A stretch of 64,000 nucleotides of DNA, taken from Plotosus lineatus. Lineage: Eukaryota > Chordata > Actinopteri > Siluriformes > Plotosidae. The position numbers and the translations under genes were made by a program. The stretch spans positions 55,547,001-55,611,000 of the forward strand of contig CM045731.1 in NCBI GenBank assembly GCA_024760905.1. The letters are read 5' to 3'. Shown piece by piece: positions 11,601-23,465 of this stretch. Position 1 is the stretch's first letter. Each line of letters starts with the position of its first letter. The notes beneath the pieces were generated by a model. That model made no database searches. It saw only the letters and a program-made list of their open reading frames with translations, and had not been told where the DNA came from.

Positions 11601-12204
11601 GAGTATCGAATTGGATAATTTTATTTTATTTTATTTTATTTTATCTGCACTGATGGGGTGATCAGCACGGCTGGATAGTTGAGGACTCCACCCTTCCACA
11701 GAGGCAATGAAAATCTGTTTATTATGATGAGTCGATATGAGTGCACGAACCCGCCGGAAGTGTAACGGAGATGCTAGTGTGCAGTGTTTATCGAACCATT
11801 AATCTTCTACCTCTAGGGGATTCATTAATTTTTGACTATAAATTTAAATGCATGCAAATTTCCACATTTCAAACGAGAACCTGAGCTGGAAGGAGAGAGA
11901 GAGAGAGAGAGAGAGAGAACAGAATTTCCTGTGTACTCACTTGGAAAAGTGCATGGCTTGTTGTCCAGCGACGCTGAAGTAAAAGTTGGTTGTGTGCTTC
12001 ATCTCGTTCGTGTGGCCACTCACTTCGATCCAGTAACCAATCGGTTGACAGTACACTCCGTCCACCATGTTGATTAGGTCATACACGCACTCTCGATCGT
12101 GATGTGGGCCGTTTCCTAGAGAGAAACAGATTTATTTATCCTTTCTTTATCAAGACTTTAAACACAGAAAAAGCAACTCAAATCATTCGACTTAATAACT
12201 TGTA
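11601..12204. other. Intronic sequence with short (GA)n, no gene seen
   Basis: It contains a TTTTA microsatellite (11620-11644) and a GA tract (11895-11918). The remainder has no features I can support. Confidence 0.5.
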
Positions 12205-14258
12205 CAGTAGGCCATCGTTATTCATGGGGGTTTGGTTCTGGCCCCACCCGCGAATGAAGATAATCCGCAAGTTCTGTATCCGGAAGTAAAATCCCATGTA
12301 TCATATTACATGCGCAAATGATCAACCGGAAGTAAAATACGCTAAATATTTAGTAAATATTACATGCGCTAAAATATGTTTCTTAAACACATTCTATAGA
12401 CAGTCATACTCATTGAGCACTCACTGATTAATGTCGTAAAATGTAGTAATGATTAAGAAAAACTAAATTTTTTACCGTAATATTTATTGATAATAAAATA
12501 TAAACATTATGCAGCAAAAAAAAAACAAAGGTTTTCCCCCCACTCCAGTGTTTTAAATTTATATTAGAAATAAAAATATATATACACACACACACAGTAG
12601 GCTAGGCCCTCGATATTTGTGGGGGTTCGGTTCGGTTCGGGCCCCCCCCCCCGCCGCGAATGAAAATAATCCGCGAGTTCTGTACCTGGAAGTAAAACCC
12701 CATGTATCATATTACATGCGTGAATGAGCAACTGGAAGTAAAATATTGTGTATCTATTACATGTGCTAAAATATGCTTCTTAAACACATTCTATAGACAG
12801 TATAATTAAAACAGTATTAGTGTAATAAAATGTAGTAATGACTAAGAAAAACTTTTCAATGTTTACTATTATATTTATTGATGATAAAATATAAACATTA
12901 TACAGCATATACTGTTGTAAAGCACTAGTATTAAAGTCTTTTTCAATTACTATTCCAATACAGTACCTATGTTAATGTTTAGAATATTTGTACGTGAGAT
13001 TTTATGTTCTGTAGCATGTTTAACAAATGATACCAAAAGGATAAACTTTATTATGCTTCAAGTCCTTTTACATTGACGTTGGAGTGACGTCTTGGAGTGA
13101 CGTCTCCAAGATGGCTCTGCCTAGAGGGTGACGTCGCGGAGTTCTCAGAGTCAAATTGTTTCTTTGTTCATTTTAATTTGTTTTATTTGTTGTATTGTTT
13201 GTTCATGTTTTGCACTATGCTCGTCGATAACCAGTCGACCATACTACAGCTATGCCATGTTTCACAGAAACACAACATGGAGCAGTCCTGTAGATCCCTC
13301 TGCGCTGCAATCTGAGCATGAAGTCCATTTTGTTTAGCAGGGATTGAACATTTTCAAGCAGTATGACCGGAAGTTCTTAACCATGCACTGGAGACTCTGA
13401 GAACTATTGGAATAATTGAGTGGAAGTGACTTCCTTGAGTGTTCCGCAAGTCTTCCGTGTTATCCGCAACCATTCCGCAAGCGTTCTGCATGTATTCCGC
13501 AAACCTTCCGTGAGTATTCAGTGGGGATTCTGTGGCCGCTTTTGACCATCTATAAAAGGGGGAAGGCTCGCAGAACGGTCAAGGAAAACTGGTGGAATAA
13601 AAGGAATGATCACGAACGTTTGAGGAAATGACGGAACGTTTGCAGAACAACCGAGTAGCCTAAGGGAAAACTGTCAGAAGATTTTTCCGTGAACGTGCTT
13701 TTGAACATGTCCAAGATTTTGGCCTGCCGGAAGCGGAGGAATACATTCGGAATCATATGGAAGGACACTGAAGATGACGGAACGACTGAGGAACACTGGA
13801 GGATGATGATATTTTTGCTTCCACGAATCTTCCGCGCTCCAGTGAAATGGGGGGAATTAGATACTGCACTGGAATACTAATTGAAAAAGACTTTAATACT
13901 AGAGTGTTTTCCAACAGTTCAGATGATTATTCCTTTTCAGGCACTTCAAAGGAAACTGTCATTTCTTCAGGAGAAAGTCTTATTTCTTCAGAAGAAACAT
14001 CCAACGTCATTAACTTTTTCTGGTGCTTAGCCGGCGTTTGAGTGGCATCATAGAGCTTAACTGGTAATTAAAACACACTAAAAAAAGGCTCATTGACAAC
14101 TTGTGCGTGAATGACGAAAAAGGGGCATTGCATCATCTCAACCAATCAGCAGGAAGGAGGACAGCCATTGGCTGAATTTGAATGACGTGACAGTTGCTCA
14201 GCAGTCCGCGAATACCCAAACCATGAGTGCAAAACCGCAAATAGTCAAGGGCCTACCT
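12205..14258. mobile_element. Tigger-like MITE 2 with duplicated left end
   Basis: The left terminus CAGTAGGCCATCGTTATTC (after TA) recurs at 12596 as CAGTAGGCTAGGCCCTCGATAT. Each is followed by a GCGAATGAA.ATAATCCGC block, GGAAGTAAAA, ATGTATCATATTACATGCG and a TTCTTAAACACATTCTATAGACAG tail, so about 335 bp of the left end is tandemly duplicated. The right end near 14190-14258 carries the inverse complement (CCGCAAATAGTCAAGGGCCTA). The interior, 12900-14190, includes the TTCCGCA-rich block described under findings. No transposase was seen. Confidence 0.65.
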
Positions 14259-14492
14259 AACCCAAGGGCCTAAAAGTATTGTGTTTTTAGCAACAAACAT
14301 GACCATGAAACCAGATGCCATTTTACAAAAACCAGATGCAGATTTCAATCCCTACTTAGCACCCGGGAGTTGAGAACTGTGAAAAAAAACTACCTGAGAA
14401 GGCAGGAAGTACCAAAAACAAAAACAACAGCAGTTTCCTTGTACTGTATAAAGGTTTACCGATATTAGCTAAATAAATGTGAGAGAGTGAGA

Positions 14493-14828
14493 TTTCCTTT
14501 TGGCTTTTTCCCTTTTTCAGGGGTCACCACAACGAATGATTCGCACATTTGGTTTGGCATAGGTTTTTATGTTGGATTGCCCTTCCTGACACAACCCTTT
14601 AGCAAGGGACGGAAACATGCTGATGGCTTTGCAGCTACTCTTTATGAAAGTCAGAAACTGTTCTTTTAACATGCCTCACACCACAGACAGTGAGAGGCAT
14701 GGCCAGCCTTTGATAAGCCAATTAGCTGCACTGGGGCGGACAGTGACAACCTTTTGGAGCGTGGGACTCAAACCCCCAACCTTAGGATCAGCGATCCAGC
14801 ACCCTATACCACAAGACCACCACTGCCC
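14493..14828 (-). mobile_element. SINE-1 copy (tRNA-like head, LINE-A tail)
   Basis: Read on the minus strand it has the tRNA-like head GGGCAGTGGTGGTCTTGTGG, a B-box GGGTTTGAGTCCC, and the central body CTTTGATAA / CACTGTCTGTGGTGTGAGGC / CTGACTTTCATAAAGAG. The tail GAATCATTCGTTGTGGTGACC...AAAGCC ends with AAAGGAAAT. Confidence 0.85.
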
Positions 14829-14829
14829 T

Positions 14830-15559
14830 ACCAAAATAAATGTGAATCAGATTAAAATCAGATGTGGGTGTAGCCTACAGTCTATACTCTATGATGACAA
14901 ATGATAATTTTTTTCTTTTAATCTGCCCTCCAGTTTTCTCCCTAATTTAACTGTATCCAATTCCCACCAATTAGGTATTCCCTTCCCCATCACACGACCG
15001 CCAACCACCAGGGACGGGCGACACCCTTTCTGTGATATGTGATGCTAGACACCTGCCTCCTTTCAAACTGTGGCGCATGTATATTTGGGGGATGGTGTAA
15101 CACACTCTGATGGAAAGCACTATCTATAAAAGTATGAATGAGCGCCAAGACACTCGTGCTTGGCTGGCGTCAGCTGTGAGTGACAGGGAAGTGAACATAT
15201 GCCATCCCTCCCTCCCGTGAGAACTTGGCCCGTGATTTTTGTTTAAGTCTTCAACTCTTGGCTTATCTATGGTTAACAAACTTGAAGGTTTGTACCGGGA
15301 AACAGATTCCCTTATTCATATAAAAAAATGTCATGGCTGCCTTAATTTCTCATCCTGTCTGTTCTGTCTGCAGGAATACAAGCAAATCTGAAATCTGTAT
15401 TAAATATTAAAGCTCAGAGTATCATAGCACTGGGCCATTATGTTAGAATGGGGTTGTGCAGCCTGAGCTTATTCATTGTATGGTGTGTATATTATGGGAT
15501 GCTGTAATATAGCAAAACTGCAAGTTGGAAGAAGAAGAAAATGAATCGAAGCTTGAAAG
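14830..15559. other. Intronic sequence, nothing recognised
   Basis: Parts (14930-15240) look like an old repeat (CCCACCAATTAGGTATTCCC, ACACGACCGCC), but I cannot name it. There is no supported gene. Confidence 0.4.
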
Positions 15560-18500
15560 CATCGCTGAAGTCATTTGGTTTTTGACCCAGACTCAAATCC
15601 AGATTCGAGATCCTTTGTTGTTTCTCTTGTTTAGAACTTGTCTTGGACACTTTGGCATTTTCACTTTGACTTGCCCCAGTCTTGACCATCATTCAATTCA
15701 GTTTTAATTTAATAGCGCTTTTACAATTGACATTGTTGCAAAGCAACAATGGTTTTGAGCCATTAAGTCTCATCACCAAATGTGGCACTTGGTCTTTACA
15801 GAGTTCAGCAATGCTACTGATGCTAATATTACCAAAAACAAAACAATATATATTGGGTTCTTTTACAACAACTTCTCCTTCCAAACAAAATTAATAATCA
15901 TATGAACTTGCTTTGAAATCGTTATTCAAAATCCTCTTGGCCCCTTTAATTTGGACTCAAAGCTCTTTGGACTCAAATGTGATTTGGACTGTTGGGACTC
16001 AGTTTTTACTTGGAAGTGAACCTCCTTGGACTAAACTTTGACACAGACACCAAATTCTTCAAAGTCCGGATTGACTCTTCTTCTTCTTTTCCTTTCGGCT
16101 TTTCCCTTCAGGAAAACAGCGAATCATCTGCCTCCATCTCACCCTATCCTCTGCATCTTCTACTCTTATGCCAACTACCTTCATGTCCTCCTTCACTACA
16201 TCCATAAATCTTCTCGTTGCTCTTCCTCTAGGCTTTCTGCCTGGTAGTTCTAACCTCAGCATCCTATTACCAATATACTCACTATCCCTCCTCTGTGCAT
16301 GTCTAAACCATCTCAATCGAGCCTCTCTGACTTTTATCTCCTAAACCTCTTACATGTGCTATCCCTCTGATGTACTCATTCCTGATCCTATCCATCCTTG
16401 TTAGTCCCAAAGAGAACCTCAACATTGTCATCTCTGCTACCTCCAGCTCTGCCTCCTGTCTTTTCCCCTGGGCCACTGTTTCTAAACCATACAACATTGC
16501 TGGCCTCATCACCATCTTGCACACTTTTCCGTTCATTCTTGCCGATACTCTCCTATCACACATCACACCGGACACTTTTCTCCATCCATTCCAACCTGCC
16601 TGCACACGCTTCTTCACCTCTTTTCCACACTCTCCATTGCTCTGGATTGTTGAGCCTAAGTACTTAAAAGCCTCCACCTTCTTTATCTCTGCTCCCTGTA
16701 ACCTCTCCATTCCTCTTGGCTCCTTGTCGTTCACACACATGTATTCTGTTTTAGTGAGGCTAACCTTCATTCCTCTCCTTTCCAGGGCATACCTCCACCT
16801 CTCTAGATTTTCCTGCACTTGTTCTCTGCTCTCACTACAGATCACAATGTCGTATGAAAACATCATAGTCCATGGAGATTCTGGTCTAACCTCGTCTGTC
16901 AGCCTGTCCATCACCATAGCAAACAAGAAGGGGCTCAGAGCTGACCCTTGATGCAGTCCAACCTCCACCTTGAACTCATCTGTCACTCCGACAACATACC
17001 TCACCACTGTCTTACATCTCTCATACATGTCCTGCATCACTCTAACTTACTTCTCTGCAACTCCAGACTTCCTCGTGTAATACCACAGTTCCTCTCTCGG
17101 CACCCTGTCATATGCTTTCTTCAGATCCCTCTGACCTTCACTGTACTTCGTTATTAACATCCTCAAAGCAAACACTGCATCTGTGGTGCTCTTTCTTGGC
17201 ATGAAACCAAACTGTTGTTCACAAATGCTGACCTCTGCCCTTAGTCTAGCTTCCACTATTCTTTCTTATAACTTCATCGTATGGCTTATCAACTTTATCC
17301 CTCTGTAGTTGCCACAACTCTGTACGTCTCCCTTGTTCTTAAAAATGGGCACCAGCACACTTCTCCTCCATTACTCTGGCATCCTCTCACTCTCTAAGAC
17401 CTTGTTGAATGTCCTTCACTGATATGTCACCAGGACCAACTGCCTTTCCACTCTTCATCCTCTTCAATGCCCTCCTCACTTCACCCTTACTAATCTTTGT
17501 TACTTCCTGCTCCTCAACGGTCACCTCTTCTACTCTTTTTTTCTCTCTAATTTTTCTCATTCATTAGCTCTTCAAAGTACTCTTTCCATCTTTCCAGCAC
17601 ACTTCTGTGATCAGTTAATACATTTGCCACTCTGTCCTTAATCACTCTACTTGCTGCATGTCCTTCCCATGATTTATACAGGTTTATAGAGATCTATTTC
17701 TCTGCTGTGCCAACCTGTATAAATCATTTTCTCCCTCCTTACTGTCCAACCTAGCATACATAGCCCTCTGTTTGGCCTTTGACACCGCTACCTTCGCCTT
17801 ACATTGTGTCTCCCTATACTCCTGTTTACTCTCCTTGGTCCACTTTATGTCCCATTTCATCTTAGCGAACCTCTTCCTTTGTACAGACTCCTGCGCTTCC
17901 TCATTCCACCACCAAGTCTCCTTAGCTACTGTCCTTCCAGAGGACACAACAAGAACCCTCCTACCTGTCTCCCTGATCACATTAGCTGTACTTGTCCAGT
18001 CACCTGGAACCACTTCCTGACCACCCAACGCCTGTTTGAACTCCTCCTTGAAGACAACACAACACTCTTCCTTTTTCAGGTTTTATCACTTTGTCTTCTG
18101 CTCTACCTTTGCCTTCTTCACCTTTCTTACCATCCTGCACACCACCATCCTATGCTCTTTGGCAACACTCTCACCCACTACTACTTTGCAGTCACTAACT
18201 TCCTTCAAATTACATCGCTTATACAAGATTTAGTGCACCTGTGTGCTCCTACCTCCGCTTTTATAAGTCACCCTATGCTCCTGTCTCTTCTGGAAGAAAG
18301 TATTCACCACAGTCATTTCCATCCTTTTTGCAAAATCTGTCAACATCTGTCCTTCTGTGTTCCTGTCCTGGATACCAAGCCTGCCCATCACTTCCTCGTC
18401 CCCTCTGTTGCCTGCACCAACATGTCAATTGAAGTCTGCACCAATGACCACTCTTTCACCTCTGGGGGTACACTGCATTACTTCATCTAACTCACTCCAG

Positions 18501-18710
18501 AATCTCTCCTCTTCTAGCTCACATCCTGCCTGTGGGGCATAAGCAATGACATCATTAATTGACTGAATACAGATTTCTTTGGGCTTGGATTTAAGTTGGA
18601 CTCAAACCTCCTTAAAGTCAATCTTGACATCAATGTAAACCTCAGCAAATTCAATTTTGTCTTGGTCTCTTTGGATTTGAATGGTCCCTGAATAATAAGA
18701 TTTTATAGAT
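15560..18710. mobile_element. Old repeat rich in TTTGGACTC, split by LINE-A insertion
   Basis: The flanks 15560-16069 and 18558-18700 share many TTTGGACTCAAA / CTTGGACT words and appear to be one ancestral repeat interrupted by the LINE at 16077-18557. The family is unknown. A common fish repeat word (TCAATTCAGTTTTAATTTAATAGCGC) lies at about 15693. Confidence 0.45.
16077..18557 (-). mobile_element. LINE-A, 5'-truncated copy with target-site duplication
   Basis: The insertion is bounded by ATTGACT at 16070-16076 and 18558-18564. On the minus strand it runs from the endonuclease (about 18550-18040) through the linker (17684-18028, with TWWWNEEAQESVQRKRFAK) to reverse transcriptase (17256-16303, QFGFMPRKSTTDAVFALRM, DLKKAYDRVPREELW, GLHQGSALSPFLFAMVMDRL). 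It ends with the 3' domain (RRDSEYIGNRMLRLELPGRK). The catalytic FADD reads FSYD here and several frames are broken, so it is inactive. The 3' end is the GAAGAAG-type tail at 16077. Confidence 0.88.
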
Positions 18711-18720
18711 TATATGTTGG

Positions 18721-19020
18721 GTGGCACGGTGTCGTAGTGGTTAGCATGTCTGCCTCAGAGCAAGAAGGTCCTGGGTTTGAGTCCCGAGGACATTTCTGTG
18801 TGGAGTTTGCACATTCTCCCCATGCTTGTATGGTTTTCTTCCTACAGTTCAAATAACATGCACTTTAGGCTAACTGGCTGTTCCAGATTGTTGCTAGGTG
18901 TGAATGGTTTTGTGTGTGTTGACCTATGATGGACCGATGAGCTATTCACAGCTTTATCCAGAGTTGGCTGAGACAGGCTCCAGCCTCCACGATTAAACAG
19001 TTGATAAAATAAATGAAGGA
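18721..19020 (+). mobile_element. SINE-3 copy (fish tRNA-like family)
   Basis: The head GTGGCACGGTGTCGTAGTGG contains an A-box-like TCGTAGTGGTTAGCATG, and a B-box GGGTTTGAGTCCC follows. The body reads TTTCTGTGTGGAGTTTGCAC / ATTCTCCCCATGC / GGCTAACTGGCTGTTC. The tail ends near GACAGGCTCCAGCCTCCACGAT. Confidence 0.85.
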
Positions 19021-19105
19021 AGATAAGATCAGAGGTAAAAGGCCTAACGTGAATCATGTCCTGTACCCATTAATAAGACGCTTAAACATCCAGAGGTGTA
19101 ATATA

Positions 19106-20621
19106 CTAGTTCTTCTAAAAAAATTAGCATATTGTGATAAAGTTCATTATTTTCTGTAATGTACTGATAAAAATAAAATTTTCATATATTTTAGATTCGT
19201 TGCACACCAAATGAAATGTTTCAGGTCTTTTATTGTTTTAATACTGATGATTTTGACATACAGCTCATGAAACCCCAAAATTCCTATCTCAAAAAATTAT
19301 CTGACCAATAAAAAAAAGTGTTTTTAATACAAAAAAAGTCAACCTTCAAATAATTATGTTCAGTTATGGACTCAATACTTGGTCGGGAATCCTTTTGCAG
19401 AAATGACTGCTTCAATGCGGCGTGGCATGGAGGCAATCAGCCTGTGGCACTGCTGAGGTGTTACGGAGGCCCAGGATGCTTCGATAGCAGCCTTAAGCTC
19501 ATCCACAGTGTTGGGTCTGGTGTCTCAGCTTTCTCTTCACAATATCCCACAGATTTTCTATGGGGTTCAGGTCAGGAGAGTTGGCAGGCCAACTGAGCAC
19601 AGTAATACCATGGTCAGTAAACCTTTTACCAGTGGTTTTGGCACTGTGAGCAGGTGCCAGATTCGTGCTGAAAAATGAAAATCTTCATCTCCATAAAGCT
19701 CTTCAGCAGATGGAAGCATGAAGTGCTCCAAAATCTCCTGATAGCTAGCTGCATTGACCCTGCCCTTGATAAAACACAGTGGACCAACACCAGCAGTTGA
19801 CATGGCACCCCAGACCATCACTGACTGTGGGTACTTGACACTGGAGTTCAGGTATTTTGGCATTTCCTTCTCCCCAGTCTCCCTCCAGACTCTGGCACCT
19901 TGATTTCTGAATGACTTGCAAAATTTGCTTTCATCCGAAAAAAGTACTTTGGACCACTGAGCTGCTTCTCTGTAGCCCAGGTCAGGCGCTTCTGCCGCTG
20001 TTTCTGGTTCAAAAGTGGCTTGACCTGGGGAATGCGACACAATGGGTCCACTGCTTCCAGAGGTCCCCCAAGGTCTGGAATCGGCCCTTCTCCACAATCT
20101 TCCTCCGGGTCCGGTCACCTCTTCTGGTTGTGCAGCGTTTTCTGCCACACTTTTTCCTTCCCACAGACGTCCCACTGAGGTGCCTTGATACAGCACTCTG
20201 GGAACAGCTTATTCGCTCAGAGATTTCTTTTTGTGTCTTACCCTCTTGCTTGAGGGTGTCAATAATGGCCTTCTGGACAGCAGTCAGGTCGGCAGTCTTA
20301 CCCATGATTGCAGTTTTGAGTAATGAACCAGGCTGGGAGATTTTAAAAGCCTCAGCAATCTTTTGCAGGTTTTTAGAGTTAATTGGTTGATTCAGATGAT
20401 TAGGTTAAGAGCTTGTTTAGAGTACCTTTTAATGATATGCTAATTTTTTGAGATAGGAATTTTGGGTTTTCATGAGCTGTATGCCAAAATCATCAGTATT
20501 AAAACAATAAAAGACCTGAAATATTTCAGTTGGTGGGCAAGGAATCTAAAATATATGAAAGTTTAATTTTTTTCAATACATGAATTTTATCACAATATGC
20601 TAATTTTTTGAGAAGGACTAG
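19106..20621 (-). mobile_element. Tc1-like transposon 1, inactive
   Basis: Termini CTAGTTCTTCTAAAAAAATTAGC and the inverse ...TTTTTTGAGAAGGACTAG are flanked by TA (19104-19105, 20622-20623). On the minus strand the transposase begins MGKTADLTAVQKAIIDTLKQ at 20305 with paired helix-turn-helix words (KTQKEISERISCSQSAVSRHL). It continues with LNQKQRQKRLTWATEK, SVMVWGAMSTAGVGPLCF and NPIENLWDI-type remnants. Several frameshifts split it into at least three frames. Confidence 0.92.
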
Positions 20622-20623
20622 TA

Positions 20624-21090
20624 CTTCCACACTGCCTCCCAGTTCCCAGTGGTGGCACTGACTGCGTGTCCTAATCACAACACAGAGGCCACTGAGGAAG
20701 CAGTGTTAGGATTTTGGATATCCTGACTGCCAGAGAACTTATTTTTTTATTTGTTTTTGGCACATATTTCAAGTTTGTGAAGTAATCAGGCCACATCGGA
20801 TTCCAGAATTGATATTTCATGCACGTCCAAAAGTGTCCTGCTGCATGATGAGATCTCTGGATGCCAAAACTGAAAAGAAACGCAATTCCTTCCAGTTACG
20901 CCAGCAGAACTACTTCAAATGAGTGCACTGGTGAAACAAAGCAAACAAACAAACATATAAATAAAATTAAATTTAAAAAACAGTTGACGCAGAATGATTG
21001 CTGTCAGTTAAAATTTGTTTAAGTAACAAAAGACGGAGAAATGTTTTACTTTTATGGCCCTATTTTTTTTTTTAAACCAATGCTGTTGAG
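20624..21090. other. Intronic sequence, nothing recognised
   Basis: There is no frame, RNA or repeat that I can support. I looked here specifically for further epm2a exons on the minus strand and saw none. Confidence 0.5.
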
Positions 21091-21094
21091 TGTC

Positions 21095-21375
21095 GGGCAG
21101 CGCAGTGGAAAAGAGCTCAGCACGTCACTACAAGCAGATCACGGGTCTTAGGCTCAGACTTTACCATGTAGAGTTTGCATGTTGTCCCTGTGCTTGTCAG
21201 GGTTTCCTCCAGGTACTCTGTTTTTTTCCCAACAGTTCAGAGGCATGCCCATTAGCTGAAAGTGTGAGTGTGAATGGTTGTATGTGTTGCCCTGCTATGG
21301 TCTGAGAGCTGTCCATGGTTCCACATTTGCTGAGATAGGCTCTGGGCTTTCTGCTAACCATAATAAAAGGAATAT
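21095..21375 (+). mobile_element. SINE-3 copy
   Basis: Head GGGCAGCGCAGTGGAAAAGAG (degraded), then ATGTAGAGTTTGCATGTTGTCCC and GGTTTCCTCCAGGTACTCTG, and a tail with GAGCTGTCCATGGTTCC and GAGATAGGCTCTGGG. A (TG)n tract follows at 21431-21454. Confidence 0.7.
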
Positions 21376-21506
21376 GTAAATAGTTTTTTTTTTTAATTTA
21401 TATAATAAAAACAAACAAGGAACCACTCTGTGTGTGTGTGTGTGTGTGTGTGTTGCATTAGTGCCATCTAGTCAGAAAAATGGCCTATTACATTACATAA
21501 AGGAGC

Positions 21507-21842
21507 AGTGGTGGCCTGGTGGTAAAGGTGCTGAATCACTGATTCTAATGCTGGGGGTTCAGGCCCCACTCTCAATGGGTCGGTCCCCCCTTCTCTGTGA
21601 TGCTAACTGGGTTATCAAAGGCCGGCCACGTCTCTCACGGTCTGTGGTGAGAGGTTCATGTAAAAGAACCATTGCTGACTTTCAACAACAGTGGGCTACA
21701 TCTCCGTCAGCGTGTTTCCGCCTGCAATGGCCTGGTGAAATATCCATAGGGTACTCTGGCCTTACCTGGAGTTGGCTGGGATGGGCGCTAGTCTCCCCGC
21801 TACCCTAATTAGGATTAAGCGATTACAGAAAATGAATGGATG
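21507..21842 (+). mobile_element. SINE-2 copy (SINE-1 type body with a different tail)
   Basis: The tRNA-like head GAGCAGTGGTGGCCTGGTGG and the body (CTAACTGGGTTATCAAAGGC, TCTCTCACGGTCTGTGGTGAG, AAAGAACCATTGCTGACTTTC) match SINE-1. The 3' part is GAGTTGGCTGGGATGGGCGC ... CCCTAATTAGGATTAAGCG ending in ACAGAAAATGAATGGATGAA, not the LINE-A tail. Confidence 0.85.
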
Positions 21843-21879
21843 AACGCATTACATAAATTAAAATCACTCAAACAGCTTA

Positions 21880-22175
21880 CTCCAATTAGGGTCACAAGGA
21901 GGCTGAAACCTATCACAGCCAATGCTGGACAAAGACAGGGTACAACCTGAACAGCTCACCAGCGCTTTAAAGGCACAACACACACACACCTAAGGGCAAT
22001 TTGGAACAGACCATTGGCCTAACATGTATGTCTTTGGACTGTCGAAGGAAACCCAGGCAAGCATGGAGAGAACATGCAAACTCCACACAGAAATGCCCTC
22101 GCCTAGCTCGAGACTCAAACCCAGGACTTTCTTGCTGTGAGGCAGACATGTTAACCACTACACCATCGTGCCTCC
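21880..22175 (-). mobile_element. SINE-3 copy, minus strand
   Basis: The sequence reads inversely as GGAGGCACGATGGTGTAGTGG, TGTCTGCCTCACAGCAAGAAAGTCCTGGGTTTGAG, GCATTTCTGTGTGGAGTTTGC, CCTGGGTTTCC and CTAATTGGAG at the tail. Confidence 0.8.
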
Positions 22176-22239
22176 CACATTGATCCTGCACGCAGAAATC
22201 TCTCTCACTCAGTAATTTGCCAAACAAGCTTATTTCACC

Positions 22240-22510
22240 CAACACCAGACGACGACGGGGTACACATTGAACACCTCACCAGACCATCACAGGGCCACAC
22301 TCAATCATTCACAAAAACATCAACACTTAGGAACACTTTATCTGAAACAACCATTCAAGAAATGTGTATGCCTTTGGAGTGTCAGAGGAAACCAGGGTAC
22401 CCAGAGGAGCCCATGCGAGAATGGGGAGAACATGCAAACCCCACACAGGAACGTCCTCACCAAAGCTGAGACTCGAACCAATGACTTTTTTTGCAATATT
22501 CTAATCACTA
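22240..22510 (-). mobile_element. SINE-3 copy, minus strand, decayed
   Basis: Inverse words GGTTCGAGTCTCAGC, CCTGTGTGGGGTTTGCATG, TTCTCCCCATTCTCGC and CTGGTTTCCTCTGACACTCC identify the body. It ends about 55 bp from the epm2a exon 1 splice donor. Confidence 0.7.
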
Positions 22511-22564
22511 CACCCGAAAAACCCAACAAAAAAGGCAATGCAGTTCCAATCGATCAACAGATAC

Positions 22565-22814
22565 CTTCCCAGATATAGTTCCCATCGAACCGCTTAAGGA
22601 ACTTGAACCAGAACTTGTCTGTGTACGGCTCGGTGACCTGCACTTCCCCGAGCCACAGGCAGGGGGCGCATCCAGACGTGAGAGGCAGTGTCGGCTTCAT
22701 CGGTACCGCCTTCCCGGCGTCCCAATGCCCGAGTTCCGGACGGGATCCGGATACAAAAACCTGAATATCCGAGCGCTCGGGGGTCAACACGACCCCAAAC
22801 CGAAACAAAACCAT
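22565..22814 (-). CDS. epm2a: Laforin exon 1 (CBM20 glycogen-binding module), partial gene
   Basis: This is the first coding exon of laforin, the glycogen-binding dual-specificity phosphatase that removes phosphate from glycogen and acts with the E3 ligase malin. From ATG at 22814 it encodes 83 residues plus one base: MVLFRFGVVLTPERSDIQVF, then a CBM20 module with SGSRPELGHWD, CLWLGEVQV and DKFWFKFLKRFDGNYIWEG. The aromatic and lysine positions that bind glucan in the human protein appear as W31, K71 and W82. The exon ends with a GAAG/GTATCT donor at 22564 in phase 1, like the human gene after WEG. The module is shorter than the human one because a variable loop is missing. No phosphatase exons are visible below 22565, so they must lie beyond the window. 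Order and strand relative to fbxo30 match mammals. Confidence 0.93.
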
Positions 22815-23465
22815 CGTCGGCGAAATGGAAACGAATTAAGTCGTGTTTAATCGGTGTGACTAATCTTACACAATAAATAATACAAACAAACAAAAACCCT
22901 GAAATAATCTCTCTCTCTCTCGCTCGCTTTAAGAACGATACTTAAATAGATATCACGTCATGGCGCAGTTTTTACACGTCGTTTTTACCCTTCTACGTGT
23001 CATGCCCTGCGAATCGTTCTTGAACAAACCGACTCTTAAAAGTGAATCAACAACTGAGCCGATTTTCCTGTCTGAAAAGAGTCAGAATCAACCCTTATGA
23101 TTAAAAACCCTTATTCATATAAATGCATCATGGATTCAGATAATACATAATGATATACATGCAAATATGCAAAGATAAGCATATTTAATTTGTTTTTATT
23201 AGAATGTGCCGAGGAGTCGTTTGGGAGTCAGGTGATTTGACTCACTGTGAGATAAAGACATTTAGGAAAACAGAGAGCGCTCCATTGTACACACTTCCGG
23301 GTTTATGTTTCGGCTCACTAATGTAAAAGGAGAGCACTGTAAATCACAAAAAGTCGTACGTGAAGTCAAAGTTCAAAGACGTAACTTTATTAGAATTTTT
23401 TTTTTTTTATTCGTAAATTTATTCCAGCACAAAAATATATTTAAAGATATTATGTATCATTGGTC
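22815..23465 (-). promoter_or_regulatory. Upstream region of epm2a (probable 5' UTR and promoter)
   Basis: The sequence immediately upstream of the laforin start codon has more CpG than the surroundings (GTCGGCGAA, AAGTCGTG, CTCGCTCGC, TTACACGTCG, CTACGTGTC). It also holds an ATATCACGTCATGG word resembling a CRE/E-box at about 22950. No TATA box or exact start site can be assigned. The part beyond about 23100 looks ordinary. Confidence 0.45.

Noticed and set aside
18721..18790. Possible tRNA genes at SINE heads (also 39101, 21507, 52441 and others)
   Set aside because: A- and B-box words are present but the sequences do not close into an acceptor stem and continue into SINE bodies.
1..22564. 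Search for laforin phosphatase exons (HCNAGVGRST motif region and the exon after WEG) on the minus strand
   Set aside because: No frame with these conserved words was found; the sequence is intronic and transposon-derived.
22594..22893. Open frames overlapping epm2a exon 1 in other frames and on the plus strand
   Set aside because: They are shadows of the GC-rich laforin exon; only the 22814 frame matches a known protein and has a splice donor at the expected place.
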